The notes beneath the pieces were generated by a model. It searched no databases. It was not told the DNA's origin and saw only the letters and a list, made by a program, of their open reading frames with translations. A DNA stretch of 13,244 bases from DAISJD01 sp036821645. GTDB lineage: Bacteria; Pseudomonadota; Alphaproteobacteria; ATCC43930; CGMCC-115725. The translations under genes and the position numbers were made by a program. Positions 1-5,638 of the stretch are shown piece by piece. The stretch's first letter is position 1, and each line of letters starts with the position of its first letter. The DNA is taken from assembly GCA_036821645.1 (NCBI GenBank), contig DAISJD010000089.1, forward strand, positions 1 to 13,244, read 5' to 3'.

Positions 1-157
1 GGGGAAAGGGGCATCGACGGGTTTTTTCCTCGTGAGTTCGGCGGATGGCGGGGCGGTCAAGCCCGGCCCCATCTCACCGCAAGCATCCGGCACAGGGCGG
101 ATTGGGCAAGTCAAGGGACGCACGGTCCCCCGATGATGGGATATGACTTATATCGGA
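1..157. other. No recognisable gene; 3' flank of apaG
   Basis: I see no recognisable coding sequence here. Two plus-strand frames are open from the window edge (one closes at a TGA near 142, the other near 212), but their translations look like compositional noise rather than a known protein. A short inverted repeat, GGGAC at 115-119 and GTCCC at 125-129 around a 5-nt loop, lies about 30-40 bp beyond the apaG stop. On the minus strand it is not followed by a clear T-run, so I do not call it a terminator. Confidence 0.4.
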
Positions 158-550
158 TCAGTGTCGTTGCAAGGGCTGATGGGGTGAATCCAATGAAAAA
201 GCAGGGATATTGACCGTGAACCGTTCGCCCGCCTCGTTTTCCATCGTATAGGTGCCGACCATAATCCCGGACGGGGTGGCAAGCGGCGTGCCGCTTTGAT
301 ATTCATAGGTTTGGCCGGGTTTCAGGATCGGCTGTTCCCCCACCACGCCGGGCCCGCGCACTTCTTGCTGACGGCCGATCGCATCGGTGATTTTCCAATA
401 ACGGCTGCGCAGTTGAACGGTTTCCTGGCCTTTATTGTCGATCTTGACCTGATAGGCCCAGACGAAATGATTGTCTTCCGGGGCCGATTGGTCTTCGAGA
501 TAGATCGGATTGACCGTAATCTCGATCGAACGGGTGGTTTCACGATACAT
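158..550 (-). CDS. apaG: Co2+/Mg2+ efflux protein ApaG
   Basis: This encodes a 130-residue ApaG-family protein, the usual length for this single-domain beta-sandwich (fibronectin-III-like) family. The diagnostic glycine-rich stretch GPGVVGEQPILKPG lies at residues 66-79. It is followed by the conserved strands around YQSGTPL (84-90) and SGIMVGTYTM (94-103). ApaG is annotated as a Co2+/Mg2+ efflux-associated protein from enterobacterial genetics, but its molecular role is not settled. The frame stays open a further 98 codons upstream. I chose the ATG at 548-550 because homology starts there (MYRETTRSIEITV) and a GGAG sits about 11 nt upstream; an ATG nine codons earlier is the main alternative. 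The gene stands alone on the minus strand, divergent from tRNA-Gly. Confidence 0.9.
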   Translation of the reverse strand: MYRETTRSIEITVNPIYLEDQSAPEDNHFVWAYQVKIDNKGQETVQLRSRYWKITDAIGRQQEVRGPGVVGEQPILKPGQTYEYQSGTPLATPSGIMVGTYTMENEAGERFTVNIPAFSLDSPHQPLQRH

Positions 551-760
551 CGTTTCAGCGTCTCCGGGTTTCGGCATCTCCGGCAGTATGGCGGGGAATC
601 TTCTCGATAGAGGCCGGTGCCCGCCACTCTGCCGAGATTTTGTCCGCGCATCCCCGATCCAACAGAAGGCCCATGCCTTCCTTCGGCTCCTGTTTCTTTC
701 TGCCTCAGGCAACCGGGGTTTGACAAGCCGCATCAATGCCCTGATTCCACCGGAACAGGC

Positions 761-789
761 TTGCATCCGGGACAAAGCCCGATTATAGT
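761..789 (+). promoter_or_regulatory. Sigma-70-type promoter of tRNA-Gly
   Basis: A -35 box TTGCAT (761-766) is separated by exactly 17 bp from a -10 box TATAGT (784-789). Transcription would start near 796, leaving a leader of about 34 nt before the tRNA at 830. The C-rich stretch right after the -10 box (CCACCCCC) resembles the GC-rich discriminator typical of stringently controlled stable-RNA promoters. That link to stringent control is an inference. The same base pairs read as a perfect TATAAT on the minus strand (782-787). Confidence 0.6.
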
Positions 790-829
790 CCACCCCCTGA
801 CGTCGGGCGACGCACATTCCGCCCCCGAT

Positions 830-903
830 GCGGGTGTAGCTCAATGGTAGAGCAGAAGCTTCCCAAGCTTAAGACGAGGGTTCGATTCCCTTCACCCGCT
901 CCA
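830..903 (+). tRNA. tRNA-Gly (anticodon CCC)
   Basis: A complete cloverleaf is visible. The acceptor 5' strand is GCGGGTG (830-836), pairing with CACCCGC before discriminator T900, and the terminal CCA (901-903) is encoded. The D arm is GCTC/GAGC around AATGGTA. The anticodon arm is GAAGC-TTCCCAA-GCTTA, giving anticodon CCC, which reads GGG glycine codons; its outermost pair is a G-A mismatch. The T arm is GAGGG-TTCGATT-CCCTT. The gene has its own promoter upstream. A foreign-looking segment begins just downstream, and tRNA-Gly 3' ends are frequent integration sites, but I found no second copy of this 3' end within the window. Confidence 0.96.
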
Positions 904-1080
904 TGCATGGGATCGCCCGATGATCCTTGATGTCGGATTATCTCTCTCGGATTTGCTTGCGTGGTTTGGTCTTGTGCCCTACTGCCGTCTTTACCGCGCG
1001 CACTGCGCTTCAAACGCTTTCGTTTGTGCCGGTCGCCCCCTATCATCATGAAAAATCCGATGGGTTTTGAAACGGGGCAT
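904..1080. other. Intergenic region between tRNA-Gly and mntA
   Basis: No gene is recognised in these 177 bp. Two small hairpins are visible: GGATC (910-914) with GATCC (922-926), and a perfect 6-bp stem CAAACG (1011-1016) / CGTTTG (1021-1026) around CTTT. Neither is followed by a clear T-run, so neither is a convincing intrinsic terminator for the tRNA. I see no convincing promoter for mntA. The 20 bp before the mntA ribosome-binding site are unremarkable. Confidence 0.35.
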
Positions 1081-1085
1081 GGAGG
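1081..1085 (+). promoter_or_regulatory. Shine-Dalgarno GGAGG that favours a GTG start for mntA
   Basis: GGAGG directly abuts the ATG at 1086 with no spacing, too close for normal initiation there. It sits 6 nt ahead of the in-frame GTG at 1092, an ordinary spacing. This supports GTG 1092 as the start and makes the ATG-initiated form (two residues longer) less likely. Confidence 0.55.
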
Positions 1086-1091
1086 ATGCGC

Positions 1092-1490
1092 GTGATTGCC
1101 GACGACGAGATTGTCGCAGCCCTGCGCCGGGCCTTGCCGGAAGCGAGCGCGATCCTGCTGTTCGGCAGCCATGCGGCGGGGGCTGCGCGCCCGGACAGCG
1201 ATCTCGACCTTGCCGTCTTGCTACCGGGGCGGGCCGACCCGGTTCGTCTGTGGCATGTGGCGGAAGAGATGGCCGCCGCCTTCGGGGTGGATGTCGATCT
1301 GATCGATCTCGGTGCCGCCAGTACGGTGATGCAGCATCAGATCATCACCACGGGCCGGACGCTCTTTGTGGCGGGGCTTGATTTTGCCCGGTACGAAGCC
1401 TTCATCCTGTCGGCGATGACCGCCCTCACCGAGGCGCGGGAGCCTCTGCTGGCCGAGATCAAACGGGAGGGACGGGTCTATGGGCGATGA
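1092..1490 (+). CDS. mntA: MntA-type nucleotidyltransferase (type VII antitoxin, MNT domain)
   Basis: This is a small minimal-nucleotidyltransferase protein, 132 residues from GTG 1092 or 134 from ATG 1086. Numbered from the ATG, it has the family signature GSHAAG (27-32) followed by SDLDLAV (38-44), in which D39 and D41 are the metal-binding pair. A third acidic site is likely D69 or D71 in VDVDLIDL. In characterised type VII systems the MNT protein (MntA) transfers AMP from ATP to a tyrosine of its HEPN partner and thereby silences it. The last 11 nt overlap the start of the HEPN gene, which implies a translationally coupled antitoxin-toxin operon. That this pair works as a toxin-antitoxin is inferred from family and arrangement. 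GC content resembles the chromosomal genes. Confidence 0.85.
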   Translation: MIADDEIVAALRRALPEASAILLFGSHAAGAARPDSDLDLAVLLPGRADPVRLWHVAEEMAAAFGVDVDLIDLGAASTVMQHQIITTGRTLFVAGLDFARYEAFILSAMTALTEAREPLLAEIKREGRVYGR

Positions 1491-1893
1491 TGTGCTGTTG
1501 AACAAGGCGGCCACGATTGAGCGCTGCGTCGCCCGCGCGCGGGACGAATATCATAAGGATCCGGCGGGGTTCGCCCAGGATCTGACCCGTCAGGATGCGG
1601 CGATTTTGAATATTCAGCGCGCGTGCGAAGCCGCGCTCGATATCGGGCACATCCTGATTCGCCGCCATCGTCTGGGCGTGCCGCAAAGTGCGCGGGATGT
1701 GTTTACCCTTTTGGCTCAAGGGGGACTGATCGATCAATCCTTGGGTCAGGCACTCCAACGGATGGTCGGATATCGCAATATCGCCGTACATGATTATCAA
1801 ACCTTGCAGCTTGCGATTACGATTGCCGTGATTGAACGCCATCTGGATGATTTTTTGCGGTTCAGTGGTGTTGTGTTGATGAAAGAGGGGTAA
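1480..1893 (+). CDS. hepT: HepT-type HEPN RNase toxin (DUF86)
   Basis: This is a 137-residue, mostly helical HEPN/DUF86 protein of typical length. It carries the complete RX4HXY active-site and modification motif: R99, H104 and Y106 in RNIAVHDY. R and H form the ribonuclease site of HEPN dimers. The tyrosine is the residue AMPylated by the MNT partner in studied HepT/MntA systems. The start ATG lies inside mntA (11-nt overlap), preceded by GGGAGG at 1465-1470 about 9 nt upstream. With an intact motif the toxin is predicted to be active when not modified. Its RNA target cannot be read from the sequence. Confidence 0.88.
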   Translation: MGDDVLLNKAATIERCVARARDEYHKDPAGFAQDLTRQDAAILNIQRACEAALDIGHILIRRHRLGVPQSARDVFTLLAQGGLIDQSLGQALQRMVGYRNIAVHDYQTLQLAITIAVIERHLDDFLRFSGVVLMKEG

Positions 1894-1940
1894 GGGTCGT
1901 TCCGTGGGAAAGATATTCTGAACTTGGACGGCGGTGCGAT

Positions 1941-2000
1941 TATTCTTACAATTGTTTTTCTGATTTATATTTCAATTTTAAAATTAATCCTTTCTTTGCG
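1941..2000 (+). promoter_or_regulatory. AT-rich leader with palindrome upstream of the SIR2 gene
   Basis: By my count 12 of these 60 bases are G or C (20%), against about 60% in nearby coding sequence. It holds a perfect 12-bp palindrome AATTTTAAAATT (1974-1985). It also holds several -10-like hexamers (TATATT at 1966, TAAAAT at 1979), but no -35 box at an ideal distance. It probably contains the promoter or an operator of the following gene. AT-rich upstream DNA of this kind is also typical of xenogeneic-silencer targets. Both readings are inference. Confidence 0.35.
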
Positions 2001-2057
2001 GATCGGTGCCACCATCCTGTCCCTGCGGTTTGACCGTATCACCGATGATGTTGCGCC

Positions 2058-3797
2058 ATGTTGGATCCGATCGCCGCCCTTGCCTTTACGCTCACGGAAA
2101 ATAAAGGTGCCTATGCGTTGCTGCTGGGTTCCGGTCTTTCGCGGGCGGCGCAGATTCCCACCGGGTGGGAAATCACGCTCGATCTGGCCCGCAAGGTTGC
2201 GTTGATGCGGGGTGCCGACACGCAGAATGATCCTGAGCGATGGTATTATCAAACTTACGGCTGCAAACCAAACTATTCTGATTTACTGGCCGAATTGGCC
2301 GATACCCCGGACGAGCGACGGGCGATCCTGCACCGCTATATCGAACCAACCGAGGACGATAGGCAGGCCGGGCGCAAGATTCCGACGGCAGCGCATCACG
2401 CCATTGCCCGGTTGGTGCGCGATGGGTTCGTTCGGGTGATTGTGACGACGAATTTTGATCGATTGATGGAACAGGCCCTGAGTATGGTCGGGGTCGAGCC
2501 CCAAGTGATCGCATCGGTCGATGCGTTGAACGGGGCGGTTCCCTTGGTGCATAGCCGCTGTTACCTGTTGAAACTACACGGCGATTATCTCGACCCGCGC
2601 AGTAAAAATACCGTGGAAGAATTGGCGGATTACGCCCCTGAAATCGATCGTGCCCTCGACCGTATTATCGATGACCATGGTTTCATCCTCTGCGGTTGGT
2701 CGGCAGAATGGGATAAGGCGCTCAAGGCCGCCTTCACCCGTGCCCCCAATCGGCGTTATTCATTCTTTTGGACCAGCATCGGAACCCCGTCGCAGGCGGC
2801 GGATGATTTGATCAAGCATCGTCGGGGCAAGGTCATCCCCATAGAGGGGGCGGATGCTTTCTTTACCCAGTTGGAATCCTACGTATCCCTGTTGGCGCAA
2901 TCGCAACGACCCGGCCCGCAAAGCACGGCCTTGATCCTGGCCCAAACAAAAAAATTGCTGGCCCGCGCGGAAGATCGCATCGCCCTTGGCGAATTGGTCC
3001 ATGATCTGCACCGCACATTGCTCAAGACCGTGTCGGGCCCGGACTATGCGCCAAGCGCGCAATGGTCCTGCGATGCGTTTCAGCGCCGGGTGGCGGGGTA
3101 TGAGGCGGCAACGGAACAATTGGCCCGCGTCTTCGGCATCATGGGCTATTGGGGGGATGGCAGCGAGATTTCACTGGTTTCGGATCTGGTGCGGGATTTA
3201 ATGGCGCGAAACAACACAGATATTACCAGCCCTGAATTGCGGCACCTCGCCACCTATCCGGCGGTCCTGGTCTGGTACGCTTATGGTCTTGGGTTATTGG
3301 CGAAGGAACGGTTGAAGGAATTAGAGGTATGGTTAAATCTTCCGTTACCAAGCAATCATGACGGCCAAGAAAACGTTGCATGTTTTATGTTCTTCCCAAG
3401 GTTTTGGAGCCCGGATGAGTCACAGAGCGGTCGTATTGTCAATGTAGATTGGTTCATCTTTGGCGACTCTCATCGACAGGAAGCGGCCATGAGTGAACAT
3501 CTTTATTGTACTTTAAGTCCATGGATGCAGGATTACGCCGTTTCTGACGAAAAGGTAGAAAGGACTTTTCAAATTTTTGAATTATTTGTAATGTATTATG
3601 TAGTTTATTTTTATCGAACAAAATTTGGTAATAAAAATTCAACTAAAATTGGTTACAATAGAGAATCTCGAAATCTAGATAAAAATATGATTGAAAATGA
3701 ATTATTTAAACTTTTTAGAAAATGTAATAAGAATTATCATTATTTACGTAGTGTATTTATTTCAATATCGAGAGGTGAAGGTATTATAAGTTTTTAG
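2058..3797 (+). CDS. SIR2-like domain protein with unassigned C-terminal region; candidate antiphage NADase
   Basis: This encodes a 579-residue protein whose first ~280 residues form a SIR2-like Rossmann domain. The visible NAD-site elements are LLGSGLSRA (22-30), TTNFDRL (130-136), LHGD with the likely catalytic H174 (173-176), and GFILCGWSAEWD (208-219). SIR2-like domains in bacterial defence proteins usually hydrolyse NAD+ to stop infected cells; a role here is inferred from the domain and from the MntA/HepT neighbour. I do not recognise residues ~290-579, and see no transmembrane segment that I would trust. The last ~85 residues are rich in N, K, Y and F and are encoded by DNA of about 22% GC, unlike the rest of the gene. 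The ATG is the first possible start after an in-frame TGA at 2046-2048, and it has no clear Shine-Dalgarno. The gene ends 26 bp from the convergent chaC-like gene. Confidence 0.82.
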   Translation: MLDPIAALAFTLTENKGAYALLLGSGLSRAAQIPTGWEITLDLARKVALMRGADTQNDPERWYYQTYGCKPNYSDLLAELADTPDERRAILHRYIEPTEDDRQAGRKIPTAAHHAIARLVRDGFVRVIVTTNFDRLMEQALSMVGVEPQVIASVDALNGAVPLVHSRCYLLKLHGDYLDPRSKNTVEELADYAPEIDRALDRIIDDHGFILCGWSAEWDKALKAAFTRAPNRRYSFFWTSIGTPSQAADDLIKHRRGKVIPIEGADAFFTQLESYVSLLAQSQRPGPQSTALILAQTKKLLARAEDRIALGELVHDLHRTLLKTVSGPDYAPSAQWSCDAFQRRVAGYEAATEQLARVFGIMGYWGDGSEISLVSDLVRDLMARNNTDITSPELRHLATYPAVLVWYAYGLGLLAKERLKELEVWLNLPLPSNHDGQENVACFMFFPRFWSPDESQSGRIVNVDWFIFGDSHRQEAAMSEHLYCTLSPWMQDYAVSDEKVERTFQIFELFVMYYVVYFYRTKFGNKNSTKIGYNRESRNLDKNMIENELFKLFRKCNKNYHYLRSVFISISRGEGIISF

Positions 3798-3823
3798 TTG
3801 AAATTAAGAATAAATTTTCATCA

Positions 3824-4402
3824 TCACCCCCCAACCGCCGCCATCGCCTGTTGCAGCGGGGCCAGGGCCGGGTCGTGGACGCCGAAGGCGGTGAGGCGGT
3901 CGATCGTGCGGTTGAAATAATCCCGGTTGCTGCCCCGCGCCCCCTTGGCGCGGTGGATGCGCCGGGCGGCCTCTGACGGGGACAGGGATCCGGCATAGGC
4001 GGGATGGGCGAGGTCGGCGACGAAGGTCAGGGCCTCTACTTTCGACCCGTTCGTGAGGGTGACGGTGACGGTGCGGGGTTGATAGCCGTCGGCCAGGATC
4101 ATTTCCCGATCCCAGAGATAGGCCAAGGTCGAACCCTTGTGGGCGGCGGCGACCTTGATCGCGACCCCGTGGCATTCCCCGCCGGGGCGGAGTGCCACCA
4201 CGAGGCCCGGTTGATCGACGGTGCCGCGATGACCCTGGCAGCGCACGCAAAAGGATCGTTGCCAGCCCGCGACATGACCGCGTTCCAGCGCCTCGTGCGG
4301 GAAACCGGGATCCCACATCAGCGACCCATAGCCGAACACCCAAAAATCCCCCTTGGGGATGGTAAGGCCGGGCGGCGGGGCGGCATCTTCGGTCCAACGC
4401 AT
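3824..4402 (-). CDS. chaC: ChaC-family gamma-glutamylcyclotransferase
   Basis: This is a 192-residue protein of the ChaC family, which cleaves glutathione in the cytoplasm to 5-oxoproline and Cys-Gly. The family fingerprint FGYGSLMWDPGF is at residues 23-34. The catalytic-glutamate motif appears as LWDREM (96-101), with E100 as the likely general acid/base. The C-terminal GSNRDYF (157-163) is also typical. The ATG at 4400-4402 is preceded by GGAG about 10 nt upstream. A 122-bp gap from the end of the upstream permease gene, and an inverted repeat 23-42 bp before the start, suggest separate transcription. The substrate is assigned from family membership only. Confidence 0.9.
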   Translation of the reverse strand: MRWTEDAAPPPGLTIPKGDFWVFGYGSLMWDPGFPHEALERGHVAGWQRSFCVRCQGHRGTVDQPGLVVALRPGGECHGVAIKVAAAHKGSTLAYLWDREMILADGYQPRTVTVTLTNGSKVEALTFVADLAHPAYAGSLSPSEAARRIHRAKGARGSNRDYFNRTIDRLTAFGVHDPALAPLQQAMAAVGG

Positions 4403-4424
4403 GATGGCGATACTCCGGTCAGAG

Positions 4425-4444
4425 CATGACGGGCGGCGGTCATG
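4425..4444 (-). repeat. Inverted repeat upstream of chaC
   Basis: Perfect 6-bp arms CATGAC (4425-4430) and GTCATG (4439-4444) flank an 8-nt GC-rich spacer. They lie 23-42 bp before the chaC-like start codon. This could be an operator half-site pair or a short 5'-UTR hairpin. It is small enough to occur by chance. Confidence 0.3.
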
Positions 4445-4524
4445 TCAATATAACGGATGTTTCGCTGTTTTATTCCATTATTTTTGCAGATCAGGCCAAA
4501 AAATTTGCGCAATCGCGTTTACGC

Positions 4525-5403
4525 TTATGCGCGTGCCAAGGCGACCCCGACCCCCGCCAAGACCATGCCGACGAGGGCTTGCGGGCTGAGCGCCTCGCCG
4601 AAGAGGGCAAAGGCGAAGAGAGCCGTAACGGCGGGGACCAGATAGAACAGGCTCGACACTTTCGCGGCCGACCCGCGATTGATCAACAGATAGAGCAGCA
4701 TGATGGCCCCGACCGACAGGACGAGGCTGAGCCAAGCGATGGCGAAGACGAGGCGCGGGGTGAAATCGGCCGGGCGGGTTTCGAACAGGGCCGCCATCAG
4801 CAGCATCATGATGCAGGAGGCGGCGTTTTGGATCGCGACCGTGACGCGCAGGTCGAGACCGGCATTGATGCGTTTTTGATAAAGGGTGCCGAGCGTGATG
4901 CTGATCATCGCGGCCAAGGCAAAGCCATAGCCTTCAAGATGGCTGAGATCCAGGACGCGGGGATTGACGATCACCAAGGCGGCACCGGCAAGGCCCAGGA
5001 ACAGACCCACCCATTGGCGGCGGGTCACCGTTTCGCCTAAAAGCGGCCCCGACAGGGCGGCGGTAAAAATCGGCTGCAACCCGACCAGAATCGCGACGGC
5101 CCCGGCGGGCAGGCCCCGGTCAATGGCGACGAAGACGCCGCCCAGATAGCCGAACTGCATCAAAAGCCCTGCCAAAGCCACCTCCCCCCATTGGCGGGGG
5201 GTCGCAGGCCAGCGCACGCGGGCAAGCCAGGCGATCGGGGCCATCAAGGCCGTGACGCAGACGAACCGGATCGCCAGAAAATCCAACGGCCCCGAATCCG
5301 GCAGGCCGAACTTTGCCCCGATGAACCCCGTGGACCATAAGGTGACGAACAGGAATGGGGCGAGATGGTCGATGCCGAGCGATGGCCGCAAACGAAGCTG
5401 CAT
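4525..5403 (-). CDS. EamA/DMT-superfamily inner-membrane permease
   Basis: This encodes a 292-residue hydrophobic protein with about ten predicted transmembrane helices arranged as two EamA repeats (roughly residues 10-145 and 155-290). This is the standard length and layout of drug/metabolite-transporter permeases of the RhtA/YdcZ/PecM type. Family-typical stretches are LWSTGFIGAKFGLP (23-36) near the N-terminus, the loop-plus-helix GLQPIFTAALSG (108-119) closing the first repeat, and YLVPAVTALFAFALFGE (253-269) in the second repeat. The family exports amino acids, nucleosides or other metabolites, and the substrate cannot be told from sequence. The start ATG at 5401-5403 has only a weak ribosome-binding site. 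The gene is divergent from the DUF2125 gene, with 235 bp between. Confidence 0.88.
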   Translation of the reverse strand: MQLRLRPSLGIDHLAPFLFVTLWSTGFIGAKFGLPDSGPLDFLAIRFVCVTALMAPIAWLARVRWPATPRQWGEVALAGLLMQFGYLGGVFVAIDRGLPAGAVAILVGLQPIFTAALSGPLLGETVTRRQWVGLFLGLAGAALVIVNPRVLDLSHLEGYGFALAAMISITLGTLYQKRINAGLDLRVTVAIQNAASCIMMLLMAALFETRPADFTPRLVFAIAWLSLVLSVGAIMLLYLLINRGSAAKVSSLFYLVPAVTALFAFALFGEALSPQALVGMVLAGVGVALARA

Positions 5404-5550
5404 GGGGTATCCCGATCTGGCGACAAGATGCTAGTGTCGCGGCGGCGGGCGGGCCTGTCCATGGGGGCCATGTCGGGGCGGCCCTGCATTTTTCGGATAT
5501 GCGCCGCCGGGGCCCAGTCATTCACGCAGGCGAACAAGGCAGAGCCCGTG

Positions 5551-5579
5551 GATTAAGTAATTGATCTATAAAGTATCAA
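5551..5579 (-). promoter_or_regulatory. Possible promoter of the EamA permease gene
   Basis: Reading the minus strand, TTGATA (5579-5574) is followed after 17 bp by TTAATC (5556-5551). This is a plausible but imperfect sigma-70 promoter directed at the permease gene and would leave a leader of about 140 nt. It overlaps the inverted repeat ATTGAT (5560-5565) / ATCAAT (5575-5580). Confidence 0.3.
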
Positions 5580-5580
5580 T
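5560..5580. repeat. Inverted repeat in the divergent permease/DUF2125 intergenic region
   Basis: Perfect 6-bp arms ATTGAT (5560-5565) and ATCAAT (5575-5580) flank a 9-nt AT-rich spacer. The 15-bp centre-to-centre spacing and the position between divergent genes fit an operator for a dimeric regulator. This is an inference from geometry only. Confidence 0.35.
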
Positions 5581-5600
5581 CCTTGACAAATCGATTCCGA

Positions 5601-5630
5601 TTGATCGGGGTTCGATCGAGAGCGTATAAA
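5601..5630 (+). promoter_or_regulatory. Possible promoter of the DUF2125-methyltransferase operon
   Basis: TTGATC (5601-5606) and TATAAA (5625-5630) are 18 bp apart. Transcription would start almost at the ATG (5639), where no Shine-Dalgarno is seen, so a near-leaderless message is possible. A perfect TTGACA at 5583-5588 has no matching -10 at 16-18 bp and is probably not used in this way. Confidence 0.35.
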
Positions 5631-5638
5631 GCGCGATC

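Noticed and set aside
665..680. GAAGGC-CCAT-GCCTTC hairpin between apaG and the tRNA as a terminator
   Set aside because: No T-run follows on either strand and there is no upstream gene for it to terminate.
551..844. N-terminal extension of the apaG reading frame by 98 codons
   Set aside because: The extension runs into the tRNA gene, has no family similarity, and ApaG proteins are about 125-130 residues long.
1036..1056. Loose similarity between the sequence before mntA and that around 3813-3834 as island-end repeats
   Set aside because: The shared part is only a short TTTTCAT-like core with several mismatches, within chance expectation.
904..3830. Attachment-site duplication of the tRNA-Gly 3' end at the far end of the accessory segment
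   Set aside because: No copy of the T-arm/acceptor sequence was seen near 3797-3830 or elsewhere, apart from a chance CACCCGCT inside lptA at about 13231. No integrase gene is present.
3804..4397. 197-codon minus-strand frame alongside the chaC-like gene
   Set aside because: It is a +1 shadow rich in R, P and G; the ChaC signature is in the other frame.
4426..5040. 204-codon plus-strand open frame opposite the permease gene
   Set aside because: It is antisense to a clear EamA gene, has low-complexity D/R/Q-rich content and no recognisable domain; GC-rich coding DNA commonly gives such open frames.
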